Origin: Streptomyces bicolor
GTDB taxonomy: Bacteria > Actinomycetota > Actinomycetes > Streptomycetales > Streptomycetaceae
NCBI RefSeq assembly: GCF_000719285.1
Contig: NZ_JOFS01000004.1
Coordinates: 165,577 to 229,576 of the forward strand
DNA length: 64,000 nucleotides
Direction of reading: 5' to 3'
Shown: positions 26,233 through 34,782 of the stretch, piece by piece
Layout: each line of letters begins with the position of its first letter
Position numbering within the stretch: position 1 is the stretch's first letter
Translations under genes and position numbers: made by a program
The notes under the pieces: model-generated
Database searches by the model: none
Told to the model about the DNA's origin: nothing
What the model saw: only the letters and a program-made list of their open reading frames with translations

Positions 26233-27279
26233 TCAGGACACCTTCGCTTTGCGCCGGCCGCCCTTGCCGGAGAGGGCCTTGATCAGTTCATCGCGGCTCA
26301 TTGAGGAACGACCAGGGATGTTTGCGTCGGATGCCCTCTGATAGAGCTCTGTCTTGCTCAGTTCCTTGAGTTCGGAGGGCTTCGGCGGCTTTTCCTCGGT
26401 CTTCTTTGTCGTCCGGGCCCGGCGTTTCTCTGCCGCTTCCTTGATATGCGTCGGCGGGCGACCACGCCGGGGCGCTTCCTCTTCCTCGCCGGGCTTTCTG
26501 CGGCTCTTGGCCGTTTCGACACTGGCCTGCAGGGCCGCCATGAGGTCGACGACCTTCGTTGTCTTCGGGGGCGGCTCGCCCTTCTCCACCGTCTGACCGG
26601 TGCGCTTCGCCTCCACGAGCTGGAGCACCTTCTCCTGGTAGGTGTCGTGGTATTCCTCCGGATTCCAGTCGATGCTCAGCGCCTCGACCAGCTGCACCGC
26701 CGTCTGCAGCTCCTTTTCGGCGACCTGCGTCTCCTCCGGGAGACTCCCGATCTCCCGGTGAGGGTCGCGGACTTCGTCCGCCCAGTGCATGGTGTGCATC
26801 GCCAGGACGTCGCCCTCTGCCTTCACAGCGACCAGGTACTCGCGGTTGCGCATGACGACGGTGGCGATGCCGACCTTGTTCGCCTGGGCCAGGGCGCTGT
26901 GGAGCAGGGCGTAGACCTTGGCGTACTCCTTGCCCTTGGGCGCCAGGTAGTAGGTCTTGTCGAAGAAGACCGGTTCGACCTGGTCCAGGTCGACGAACCC
27001 CGTGATCTCCATCGACTTGGACTGGCCGGGGGCGATCTCGTCCAGCTCGTCCGGTTCGACGACCACGTATTCGTCCCCCATGTCGAAGCCCTTTACGATC
27101 TCCTCCATGGGGACTTCCTCGCCGGTGCGCTCGTTGACTCGCTTGTTGCGCACTCGGTCGGACGTCCCGCGCTGAAGCTGGTTGAAGCGGATCGTGTGGC
27201 TTTCCGTCGCCGTGAACAGCTGCACCGGCAGGGCGACGAGCCCGAATGAGAGAGCACCGCTCCAGACCGCTCGGGCCAT
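26233..27279 (-). CDS. ku: Element-borne NHEJ protein Ku with C-terminal SAP/Rho-N-like domain
   Basis: 348 residues. The Ku core spans about 1-260, starting ARAVWSGALSFGLVALPVQLF and including FFDKTYYLAPKG and VVMRNREYLVAVKAEGDVLAMHTMHWADEVR. A Lys/Arg/Glu-rich linker follows, then a C-terminal segment LKELSKTELYQRASDANIPG with a following helix, which resembles a SAP/Rho-N-like DNA-binding domain. The split host Ku lacks this and has a KTAKK tail instead, so this is a different Ku subgroup, not a duplication. The ATG follows GGAGGTGGGAAGG. It lies 95 bases after tnpC on the same strand and may be cotranscribed with the recombinases. It could replace the disrupted Ku. Confidence 0.95.
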   Translation of the reverse strand: MARAVWSGALSFGLVALPVQLFTATESHTIRFNQLQRGTSDRVRNKRVNERTGEEVPMEEIVKGFDMGDEYVVVEPDELDEIAPGQSKSMEITGFVDLDQVEPVFFDKTYYLAPKGKEYAKVYALLHSALAQANKVGIATVVMRNREYLVAVKAEGDVLAMHTMHWADEVRDPHREIGSLPEETQVAEKELQTAVQLVEALSIDWNPEEYHDTYQEKVLQLVEAKRTGQTVEKGEPPPKTTKVVDLMAALQASVETAKSRRKPGEEEEAPRRGRPPTHIKEAAEKRRARTTKKTEEKPPKPSELKELSKTELYQRASDANIPGRSSMSRDELIKALSGKGGRRKAKVS

Positions 27280-27374
27280 GGCCTTCCCACCTCCTGTTTT
27301 CCCATGGCACCTCCGTCGGCCGCTGATCGCATCCCGGCATGCGCCACATGGACGGTTCGGAGGAAGACGTCCGG

Positions 27375-27908
27375 TCAGCGGTGGGTCTGATTGAGGGTTC
27401 GGGTCAGTTCTCGGTTGGCTGCACGCGCGGCTTGCAGTTCCTCGGCGCGGTCTTCGAGCTGTCCTTGGAGTTCCACCACTCGCTGTTCCAGAGTGGTGAT
27501 CTGCCGCTGGAGGTTGTCGATGTCGCTGGGCGCTCCGAGGCCGGAGTCGCGCCAGGCCTGTTCGCCGAGCTGTTGGGAGAGTCGGTTCTCCAGTTGCCGG
27601 ACGCGGGCCGTGAGCCGGGCGTTGCGATCCAGGGCGTTCGCCAGGTCGGCTTGCAGGGAGGCCCTGCTGACCTGGGCGGGTCCTTCACTGGACGACGGCG
27701 CCGTTGCCGCGGTGTGGATGAGTTGCAGCAGGTCGCGGTGGCGGTAGAGAAAGGAACGGTCGACTCCGGCGGCTCGGGCGATGCTGGAGGCGGTGATATC
27801 TCCGCCCTCCTTGACCGCGGCGCTGATGGCTTTCTCGACTCGCTGCCGTCGGCGTGCCGAGTCCCCCCGTCGCCCTTCGGCAGTGGGGACATTGTTCTTG
27901 CTGGTCAC
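27375..27908 (-). CDS. tnpC: TnpC-like / DUF6262 accessory protein of the recombinase operon
   Basis: 177 residues. The N-terminal half looks like a small HTH (ITASSIARAAGVDRSFLYRHRDLL); the C-terminal half is a long coiled coil (about 85-170) with leucine-rich heptads. This layout matches proteins always found downstream of TnpA/TnpB recombinase pairs, where TnpC sets the efficiency and orientation of Tn554 transposition. The ATG overlaps the tnpB stop (27905-27908). Confidence 0.82.
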   Translation of the reverse strand: MTSKNNVPTAEGRRGDSARRRQRVEKAISAAVKEGGDITASSIARAAGVDRSFLYRHRDLLQLIHTAATAPSSSEGPAQVSRASLQADLANALDRNARLTARVRQLENRLSQQLGEQAWRDSGLGAPSDIDNLQRQITTLEQRVVELQGQLEDRAEELQAARAANRELTRTLNQTHR

Positions 27909-30391
27909 AGTGGCCTTTCTGGTCGCAGATCGGGGAGAGGCTGACGGATCCTAGGCATCCCCAGCAGTACGCTTTGCCGACCGCGGCGGACCACGGAGAC
28001 GGCCGCCTCGATCTCGGCGCGCTGGCTCGCGTCGAGATCGTCAAGACCGTCCTTGACTCGCTTGATGAGCCGTCTTACACGGCTGATCTCCTCGTCCGAC
28101 GGCATTGCCTCGGCCTTGGCCCAGTCGTCCGCGTCCAGCGCAGCGGCGATCCGCTCGCGATTGCGCAGCAGGTCCGCGAGGTAGGCCTCCAGATCGGGCA
28201 AGTAGGAGACGTCCGTACGGAAATGACCACAGCCCACGCAGCGGAATCTGACGGGACAGTCGTGTCCACCCGCTGCCACATTCGACGGCTCGGTGCAGAC
28301 CCCGTAAGGAACGGCGACCTCGCCGACGGCCCGGCGGGCGTGCTCGGAGTCGAGCAGTTCCTTGGCCTGCCGCCAGATGCGCTTGCCGTGCCGGTCGAAC
28401 TGCATCTCGGTGACACGGTCGACGGCCTCGCGCCGCCGTTGTTCGGTGACCCGGTAGTAGGCCTGGGTGGTGTCCAGTCGCCGGTGATCCATCAAGGCCC
28501 TGAGGACGTCGACGGCGACCCCGGCGTCTGCGTGTCGCTGGCAGTAGGTGTGCCGGTATGCGTAGAGGAAGATCTTGGACTTGTCGAAAGGCATCATCCT
28601 GGTGACCGGCAGACCGTCCATCTCGACACGAGTGGGGACCAGGAACTCGGGCAGGGACCGGATCCACTCGCGGTGGCGGCCGGAGAGCCATCCCGGTGTG
28701 ATGGGCTTCAGGCCGTGGGGATTGGCCACTCGCGTGGGCAGCAGCATCAACTGGTCGGTCGGTGTGCTCGGGAAGTCGGCGCGGATCAGTTCCTGTTGTC
28801 TGGTGATCACTCCAGCCGTGGCCTGGGAGATCGGCAGCCGGCGTCCGTGGCGGTTGGCCTTGTAGTTGTCGTAGATCAGCACGTGCTGCCCGTCGGCGTC
28901 CTGCTTGAGGCAGTCCCAGCGCAGCTGGCAGATCTCCTGAGGCCGTCTCCCCGTGTCGATGAGCAATTCGACCGCCACCCGGTTCTCGTTGCCGTTCCGG
29001 GCCTGGCCGACGAGGGACGGCAACTGCTCGCAGATCTGTCGCATGACCTCGGCAGGGAGGTCTTTACCGGCTTCCGTGTCCTCCGGGTCGTCGGGAATGT
29101 CCTCCGCGAGGATGGCGAAGTCATCCGGCAGTCCGTGCAGCGGCTGACCGGGCCGGGTCAGTCCGAGTGACCGCATACGGGCGAGATGGGTACGGACGTA
29201 GCGGACGACCACAACCCGCCTGTGCGCCGAGATCTCCCTACTGTGGTGCAGGAAGGCCAGACGGTTGGTGAACGCGGTGATGTCCCGGCGGCTGAGCGCG
29301 CGGATGTCATCGCCATGATCTTCGCGCTGAAGCCTCAGGCTCTCGGACAGAAGGGCGAACGCGTTGAGGATGTCCTGGATGCTGCTCATGACATTGCCAC
29401 GCCGCTGAGGCAGGGAGAAGAACGCCCATTCCTTGGCCGCGGTTCTCAGCCAGGACTGGTGGATCGCGGTGAAACGCAGATGCCCGGAGTGTCCGAACGC
29501 GGCACCGTTCCACACGTCCTTGCCCCGCTCGCCCTCCGGCGTCAGTCCGAACCGACCCACGAGGGTGACCAGGCTGCTGCAGAGGCCGCGCGTACCCCGG
29601 GAGACATGTGCCGGGTCCACCGCTGTCAGCGAGGGGAGTTGGAGTTCGCGGAGACGGTTGGTCAGATTGCGGAGCAGGAACTGCGTGGTGTGGATTCCTT
29701 CGCGCGTTCGGGACTGAACCCCGTAGAGGATCTCCGCCACCACACGATCGGGTAGTCCGCGCAGGCTGACCTCGTTGTTCGCGGACACGGGCGCTGTTGT
29801 GCACCGCCACAGCTCCTCGTCCTTCTCGCTCCGCCCGCGGGCGACAGCGTTCCTCCAGCGCTCCCGGTGGGCGTGACAGTACGGAGATACGCCGTCCCTG
29901 TACCGATGGCAGGCAGCGACTTCGCAGGGGCCGAACGCGGGCAGTGCGACGACATCGTCGAGGGCGAGGAACTCCTCCAGCGTCACGTCCCGGCGCTTGA
30001 GCTGCGCGAGGTGAGTTGAGCACAATGGCCGCCGCCAGGACGAGAACGGCCGCTGGCAACCGGACACCGAGCAGTCCTCGACCCCGACCTGCCGCCAGTT
30101 GCCGCGGTCCATGTCGGCGAACTCCTCCAGCGGGGGCTTCCCTGCCTGCCTCCACCGCAATCGGCAGCCGGAACACAATTGCCTGGTGACACTGGTCTGC
30201 ACGCAGCCCTTCACTCGGCACAGCGGCGTGCCCAGCAGCGGGTGATCCGCGGGGTAGAACAGCACACCGGTCTCCGGAGACCAGTCGAAGAGGGCCAGGA
30301 ACTCCGGATCGACCGCCGCCCACAAGGCCGCGGCACCGTCCTCTTCCACCTCCTGCCCCAAGGGCTGGGTGCGGACAACGCTGAGCGTCAT
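27905..30391 (-). CDS. tnpB: TnpB-like large tyrosine recombinase with N-terminal zinc-finger repeats
   Basis: 828 residues. The N-terminus has three similar Cys clusters at about 57-75, 107-127 and 155-175, each Cx4C...Cx2(C/H), probably zinc-binding. The catalytic domain is at about 455-690: the first Arg is in DTGRRPQEICQLRW, the box II equivalent is AYRHTYCQRHAD (the first His of HxxR is Tyr here), followed by MDHRRLDTTQAYYRV with the nucleophilic Tyr. A further Cys/His cluster (CTEPSN...CPVRFRCVGCGHF) lies near 715-745. The start overlaps tnpA by four bases. It should act with TnpA on the element ends. Confidence 0.88.
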   Translation of the reverse strand: MTLSVVRTQPLGQEVEEDGAAALWAAVDPEFLALFDWSPETGVLFYPADHPLLGTPLCRVKGCVQTSVTRQLCSGCRLRWRQAGKPPLEEFADMDRGNWRQVGVEDCSVSGCQRPFSSWRRPLCSTHLAQLKRRDVTLEEFLALDDVVALPAFGPCEVAACHRYRDGVSPYCHAHRERWRNAVARGRSEKDEELWRCTTAPVSANNEVSLRGLPDRVVAEILYGVQSRTREGIHTTQFLLRNLTNRLRELQLPSLTAVDPAHVSRGTRGLCSSLVTLVGRFGLTPEGERGKDVWNGAAFGHSGHLRFTAIHQSWLRTAAKEWAFFSLPQRRGNVMSSIQDILNAFALLSESLRLQREDHGDDIRALSRRDITAFTNRLAFLHHSREISAHRRVVVVRYVRTHLARMRSLGLTRPGQPLHGLPDDFAILAEDIPDDPEDTEAGKDLPAEVMRQICEQLPSLVGQARNGNENRVAVELLIDTGRRPQEICQLRWDCLKQDADGQHVLIYDNYKANRHGRRLPISQATAGVITRQQELIRADFPSTPTDQLMLLPTRVANPHGLKPITPGWLSGRHREWIRSLPEFLVPTRVEMDGLPVTRMMPFDKSKIFLYAYRHTYCQRHADAGVAVDVLRALMDHRRLDTTQAYYRVTEQRRREAVDRVTEMQFDRHGKRIWRQAKELLDSEHARRAVGEVAVPYGVCTEPSNVAAGGHDCPVRFRCVGCGHFRTDVSYLPDLEAYLADLLRNRERIAAALDADDWAKAEAMPSDEEISRVRRLIKRVKDGLDDLDASQRAEIEAAVSVVRRGRQSVLLGMPRIRQPLPDLRPERPL

Positions 30392-31551
30392 CGACCTGAC
30401 TCCTCGCCCAGATCCCTCGGCGAGGGAACGCGGCTGATCGCCTCGCGCAGCCGGGACTGCGCGGGGTGCAGGTAAGGACGAGCCGAGTCCGGGTGCTTAT
30501 GGCCCAGGAGGGACTGGATCTCGTCCAACGAGCCGCCGGAGTCCGCGACATTGCTGGCGAAAGCGTGCCGCATCATGTGCGGGGTGACCTTGCGGTCCAG
30601 CCCTGCACGACGGGCCAGGGCCTCCACGGTCTCGCCGATCGCATCAGGTGTGATCGGCGAGCCCAAGGGCTCACGGAAGAGGTTCACCAGCAGGAAATCA
30701 CTGCCCGCCGACCCGAGCCGTTCGTGCCGCTCCAATACGTACTGGTCGAATGCCTGCACCACCAGGAAATCCACGGGCAACGCCACCGGACGCCGGGACT
30801 TCGACCAGGCGTTGTTCGGATTCTGCCGCCGTACGACATGCAGGTGAGCGCCTTCCAGACGGCATCCCAGAGTGGTCGAGTCCACCAGCAAGTGAGCGTC
30901 GCCTCGACGCAGGCCCGCAGCCTGCCCGCGGCGAAGACCCACCCGGGACAGCAAAAGGATCAGCAACCTGTCGCGTGCCGAGCGACAGGCCCGGAACATC
31001 GCCACGATCTCCGCATCGCTGGCCCGATCTACGGCCTTCTCCGCTTCCGGCAGGCGATGCTGAGCCTGAAGCCGGTAGCGGAGCCTGCCGTCTTCCGACT
31101 GCGCCTGAAGGGGGAGGTCCAAGCTGTCGCCGAGTTGGTAGAGCTGCTCCAGCACCCAGCCCGGGACCTCTCGCTCTGTCACCGCGTGGGCCAGGAAGCC
31201 GCGAACGGCTGTGAGCACGCCATTGATCCGGCGTGCATCCCGGGCGGGCTTCCCGCCGGGCCCTGGTACGACCGTCGCCTGCCCCTCTGCCCCGGCCGGT
31301 TGCCATTTCAGCCAGAGGATGAAGGAGCTCAAATCGCGGGCGGCCGTACGCCAGTCCCGCCCTGTAGCCGTACACCAGCGCAGGAACAGCGCGATCGCTC
31401 CGGCGTACGCCTTCGTCGTCGACTCGGCGCGGTCCTTGCCCAACCTGAGACCCCGTAGGTACCGGTCGGCTTCGTTCACCACCTGCACGTCGGCATCGAC
31501 CACTGTCCAGTACGCAGCACCGGACGGCATCCGGACCGGAAAAGCACGCAC
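30388..31551 (-). CDS. tnpA: TnpA-like tyrosine recombinase of the element
   Basis: 387 residues from the GTG at 31551, chosen because AAGGAGATCAAGAG precedes it; the frame is open further to 31665. The N-terminal SAM-like core-binding domain spans about 30-150. Catalytic residues: Arg in VGLRRGQAAGLRRGD, HxxR in TPHMMRHAF, LGHKHPDSA, and the Tyr in RPYLHP about 28 residues from the end. All appear intact, so the enzyme could be active. It is the first gene of the recombinase operon; its promoter must lie in the 139 bases before the right junction. Confidence 0.92.
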   Translation of the reverse strand: MRAFPVRMPSGAAYWTVVDADVQVVNEADRYLRGLRLGKDRAESTTKAYAGAIALFLRWCTATGRDWRTAARDLSSFILWLKWQPAGAEGQATVVPGPGGKPARDARRINGVLTAVRGFLAHAVTEREVPGWVLEQLYQLGDSLDLPLQAQSEDGRLRYRLQAQHRLPEAEKAVDRASDAEIVAMFRACRSARDRLLILLLSRVGLRRGQAAGLRRGDAHLLVDSTTLGCRLEGAHLHVVRRQNPNNAWSKSRRPVALPVDFLVVQAFDQYVLERHERLGSAGSDFLLVNLFREPLGSPITPDAIGETVEALARRAGLDRKVTPHMMRHAFASNVADSGGSLDEIQSLLGHKHPDSARPYLHPAQSRLREAISRVPSPRDLGEESGR

Positions 31552-31690
31552 CTCTTGATCTCCTTGCTCCACGGACAGACCGCAACGGTCCACCACAGAG
31601 CAACACCCCCAGAGAACCATCGCAGCACCCTCAACGACGAAGCACACTGCGATGTCACGCAACACATCTGGAACCCCCGGAGATCGGCGG
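31552..31690. promoter_or_regulatory. Element right end: recombinase promoter and recombination subsites
   Basis: Contains the 16-base inverted copy ACACCCCCAGAGAACC (31603-31618) of the left terminus, the degenerate terminal copy (31673-31684), and CATCTGGA at 31665-31672, which also occurs in the ku target next to the left junction (25283-25290). The tnpA promoter must overlap these sites, so recombinase binding could repress its own transcription. That is an inference. Confidence 0.55.
31685..31690. repeat. Right direct repeat (crossover core)
   Basis: Second copy of CGGCGG, directly followed by CCGCATCCGCTACCGC, the continuation of the host ku coding sequence. Confidence 0.8.
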
Positions 31691-32627
31691 CCGCATCCGC
31701 TACCGCAAGGTCTGCGAACTGGACGACCGTGAGGTCAGTCAGGCGGAGATCGGCAAGGGGTACGAGGACGCGGACGGCACGATCATCCCGATCACGGACG
31801 AGGACCTGGCCCACCTGCCGTTGCCGACCGCGAAGACGATCGAGATCGTGGCCTTCGTGCCGGCCGACCGGATCGACCCGCTGCACATGGACAGCGCGTA
31901 CTACCTCGCGGTGGGCGGGGCGCCGGCGGCGAAGCCGTACACCTTGCTGCGGGAGGCGCTGAAGCGCAGCCAGAAGGTGGCGATCGCGAAGTTCGCGTTG
32001 CGTGGGCGTGAGCGGCTGGGCATGCTGCGGGTGGTCGGCGACGCCATCGCCATGCACGGGCTGCTGTGGCCGGACGAGGTACGCGAGCCCGAGGGCGTGG
32101 CACCGGACACGAAGGTCAAGGTCAACGACAAGGAACTGGACCTCGCGGACGCCCTGATGGACACCCTCGGTGAGGTCGACCTCTCCGAACTGCACGACGA
32201 GTACCGCGAGGCCGTGGAGGAGGTCGTCGCCGCGAAGGCCGCGGGCGAGGCCCCGCCGGAGGCCCCCGAACCGGCGGCGGGCGGCAAGGTCCTCGACCTG
32301 ATGGCGGCTCTGGAGAGCAGCGTCCGGGCGGCCAAGGAGTCGCGCGGCGAGGAGCCGGCCGGGGAGGAGGCGGAGGGGCAGGTCAGACGGCTGCCGCAGC
32401 GCAAGACGGCCAGAGCGGCCCCGAAGCAGGCGGCGGGCAAGAAGTCGACGGCGACGAAGAAGACGGCGGCGAAGAAGACGGCGTCCTCGGCCAGGAAGTC
32501 GACCTCGAAGACGGCCGACGGGGCGAAGAAGACGACGGCGAAGAGCACCGCGAAGAGTACGGCGAAGAAGACCTCGGCCAAGAAGACGACAGCGAAGAAG
32601 ACGGCGTCGCGCAAGCGCACGGCGTGA
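31691..32627 (+). pseudogene. ku: Host ku, 3' fragment
   Basis: Continues the host Ku frame from RIRYRKVCELDDREVSQAEIGKGYED to the stop at 32627: Ku core with KTIEIVAFVPADRIDPL and ALRGRERLGMLRVVGDAIAMHGLLWPDEVR, then a long Lys/Ala/Thr-rich tail of KKTA-type repeats typical of core Streptomyces Ku, which aids DNA binding. There are no frameshifts or stops, so the fragment has not decayed since insertion. Without its first 40 residues and start codon it is probably not expressed as a working Ku unless the element excises. Confidence 0.93.
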
Positions 32628-32639
32628 GCCGCACGCCCG

Positions 32640-33911
32640 TCAGCCGAGCCGCCGCAACGCCAGCACCGCGTTGTGGCCCCCGAACCCGAACGAGTTGCTG
32701 AGCACCAGGTCCCCGTCCTCGGGCAGCGCCCGAGGCGCCCCCCTCACCACATCCAGGTCGATCGCGTCGTCGACCTCCCCGCACCCCACGGTCGGCGGCA
32801 CCACTCCGTGACGCAGCGTCAGTACGGCCGCGACGGCCTCCACCCCGCCCGCGGCCCCCTGCAGATGCCCCAGGTGCCCCTTGAGCGCGGTGACCGGGAC
32901 GGACCGTTGCCCGAGCACCGCCCGCAGGGCACCCGCCTCCGCGAGGTCGCCCTCGACCGTGGCCGTGGCATGGGCGTTCACATGGACCACGTCCCCGACC
33001 CCGGCCCCGGCGTCCCGCAGGGCCCGCCGCAGGGCGAGGGCGATGCCGTTGCCGGACGGGTCGGGTGCCGCCATGTGGTGGGCGTCGGCGGACAGGCCCC
33101 ACCCCGCGGCCTCGCAGTAGATCCGCGCCCCACGGGCACGGGCGTGCTCCTCGGCCTCCAGGACGAGGATCCCGGCACCCTCGCCGTTGACGAACCCGCC
33201 CCGGTCCTTGGCGAAGGGCCGGGAGGGCGAACCGTCGGCGGGATCACCGTCGGCCAGTGCCCGCATCGCCGCGAAGGACGCCATGATCGCCGGGGTGACG
33301 ACCGCTTCGGCGCCGCCCGCCAGCGCCACGTCGACACGTCCGTACCGTATGCGGTCGATCGCCTGCCCTATCGCCTCGGTCCCCGACGCGCATGCACTCG
33401 TCACGGTCCGGGCCTCCCCGGTGATGTGCAGATCGAGCGAGACCTGGGAGGCGGCCTGCGAGGGCACGGTCATCGGAGTGGTGAGCGGCGAGACGGCCCG
33501 CGGCCCCTTCTCCCGCAGCCTCCGGTCCCCGCCCACCAGCACGGACGCGTCCCCGAGGATGGCCCCCAGACTCACCCCCACCCGCGCCGGATCGATCCCG
33601 CTCTCCCGGGTGCCGGATCCGGCGAACCCGGCGTCGGCCCACGCCTCCCGAGCCGCCAGCACCCCTAACCGCGCCGCCCGGTTCATGCGCCGCGCCACCG
33701 GCCGGGGCAGCAGCCGGGCGGGATCCACGGGTACGACCCCCGCGACCCGCACGGGCAGCCCGTCGAACTCCTCGTCCGTCAACTCCCGTATTCCGTGCCG
33801 ACCGTCGAGCAGCCCCTGCCACAACTCCCTGAACCCGAGCCCGAGCGGTGTGACCGCCCCGAGTCCGGTGACGACGACCTTGCGGGGCGCGGACGCGGCG
33901 GACTCGCTCAT
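32640..33911 (-). CDS. Stand-alone beta-ketoacyl synthase (FabF/KAS II type) of the cluster
   Basis: 423 residues. The thiolase-fold ketosynthase has the catalytic Cys in TSACASG (about residue 173), one His in VNAHATAT (about 312) and the other in KGHLGHLQGAAG (about 340); all three are intact. Such enzymes condense a malonyl-ACP unit with an acyl thioester. It is the most downstream gene of the minus-strand cluster, after a 118-base gap from the type II thioesterase gene. No free ACP, ketoreductase or dehydratase is adjacent. It may make an unusual acyl starter or extend a carrier-bound intermediate. Confidence 0.93.
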   Translation of the reverse strand: MSESAASAPRKVVVTGLGAVTPLGLGFRELWQGLLDGRHGIRELTDEEFDGLPVRVAGVVPVDPARLLPRPVARRMNRAARLGVLAAREAWADAGFAGSGTRESGIDPARVGVSLGAILGDASVLVGGDRRLREKGPRAVSPLTTPMTVPSQAASQVSLDLHITGEARTVTSACASGTEAIGQAIDRIRYGRVDVALAGGAEAVVTPAIMASFAAMRALADGDPADGSPSRPFAKDRGGFVNGEGAGILVLEAEEHARARGARIYCEAAGWGLSADAHHMAAPDPSGNGIALALRRALRDAGAGVGDVVHVNAHATATVEGDLAEAGALRAVLGQRSVPVTALKGHLGHLQGAAGGVEAVAAVLTLRHGVVPPTVGCGEVDDAIDLDVVRGAPRALPEDGDLVLSNSFGFGGHNAVLALRRLG

Positions 33912-34029
33912 CTCGGCATGTCCCCTCTGGTAGTTGAAGGGGAAACATGCCCAGTTTTCTCAGCTGTTGCACGTCCGTGCGAGGAGCTCCGTCCTGTTCG
34001 GCCCGCTCAGTCACCTGCCACGTGCTCGG

Positions 34030-34782
34030 TCACAGCAGCCGTGACGTGAGGAACGCGAGCAACTCCTCCTTCCGGGAGTTGAGATAGAAGTGGTTCCCCT
34101 GGAACGCCCGGACTTCCAGGCCCTCCGTCGTGACGTCCGACCACGACGAGAGTGCCTCGACCGGGCACACGGGGTCCCGGTCCCCTCCGCAGGCCGTGAC
34201 GGGAACTTGCAGCCGGTGCAGGTGAGTCGGGCGGTACGCCGCGAGCAGCCCGAAGTCCGCGCGCAGCGCCGGCATGATCACCGGCCGCAGCTCGGGGTGC
34301 TCGTAGACGGCCGCGCCCTCGGGGTCCAGCAGGCGTACCCGGTCCAGGATCTCGGTGTCGGTCGGCGCCGGGCGGGGTGCCTTCTCCTGCGGGAGGCGGG
34401 GCCTGGGCCGGCCCGACACGATCAGGTGGGTGAGCGTGCGGCCGGGGACGTCCCCCAGGCGGCGGGCCACCTCGTACGCCACCGACGAACCCATGCTGTG
34501 GCCGAAGAACGCCAATGGCAGGTCGTCGGGCAGTTCGACCGAGATGGCCGTCGTGATCGCGTCCGCCAGTTCCTCCAGCGTGGCCGGGCACGGGTCGCGC
34601 AGCCGGTCCTGGCGGCCCGGGTACTGCACGGACACGACCTCGATCTCCGGTGGCGTCAGCGTCGCCCAGCCGTGGAAGGAGGCCGCCGCTCCGCCCGCGT
34701 GCGGGAAGCACACCAGCCGGATCCTCGCGCCGGGCGCGCTCACGCCCCTGAACCACCGGGTCCGTACGCCCGGAACGGTCAT
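34030..34782 (-). CDS. Type II thioesterase (proofreading) of the NRPS/PKS cluster
   Basis: 250 residues with the alpha/beta-hydrolase fold of external thioesterases: CFPHAGGAAASFHGW near the N-terminus, catalytic Ser in FFGHSMGS (about residue 94), Asp in GGDRDPVCP and His in GNHFYL. These enzymes remove misloaded or stalled groups from carrier proteins. The ATG overlaps the stop of the KS-T gene (34779-34782), so it belongs to the synthase operon. Confidence 0.95.
   Translation of the reverse strand: MTVPGVRTRWFRGVSAPGARIRLVCFPHAGGAAASFHGWATLTPPEIEVVSVQYPGRQDRLRDPCPATLEELADAITTAISVELPDDLPLAFFGHSMGSSVAYEVARRLGDVPGRTLTHLIVSGRPRPRLPQEKAPRPAPTDTEILDRVRLLDPEGAAVYEHPELRPVIMPALRADFGLLAAYRPTHLHRLQVPVTACGGDRDPVCPVEALSSWSDVTTEGLEVRAFQGNHFYLNSRKEELLAFLTSRLL

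Larger units (their letters stand above)
25300..31690. mobile_element. Tn554-type site-specific element inserted in ku and carrying its own ku
   Basis: A 6,391-bp unit (counting one core copy) interrupts the host ku. Contents from the right end, minus strand: tnpA-like and tnpB-like tyrosine recombinases and a tnpC-like/DUF6262 protein, each overlapping by four bases, then a complete ku 95 bases on. A ComB-family gene on the plus strand converges on it. Ends: left TTCTCTGGGGGT (25300-25311) and right ACCCCCGGAGAT (31673-31684) form imperfect terminal inverted repeats; an exact 16-base inverted copy of the left end lies at 31603-31618. Parts of the element look less GC-rich than the flanks. 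Removing it restores ku exactly, so insertion was recent or remains reversible. The best-known relative, staphylococcal Tn554, also inserts at one site within a chromosomal gene. Confidence 0.88.

Noticed and set aside
25181..27279. Two ku copies arising by tandem duplication
   Set aside because: The copies differ strongly in core sequence and C-terminal domain, lie on opposite strands, and one is inside an element with recombinase genes.
25283..31672. CATCTGGA as the crossover repeat of the ku element
   Set aside because: Joining there also stays in frame but gives HLEPPEIGGRIR, adding three residues to a conserved part of Ku. CGGCGG restores the canonical HLEDGGRIR.
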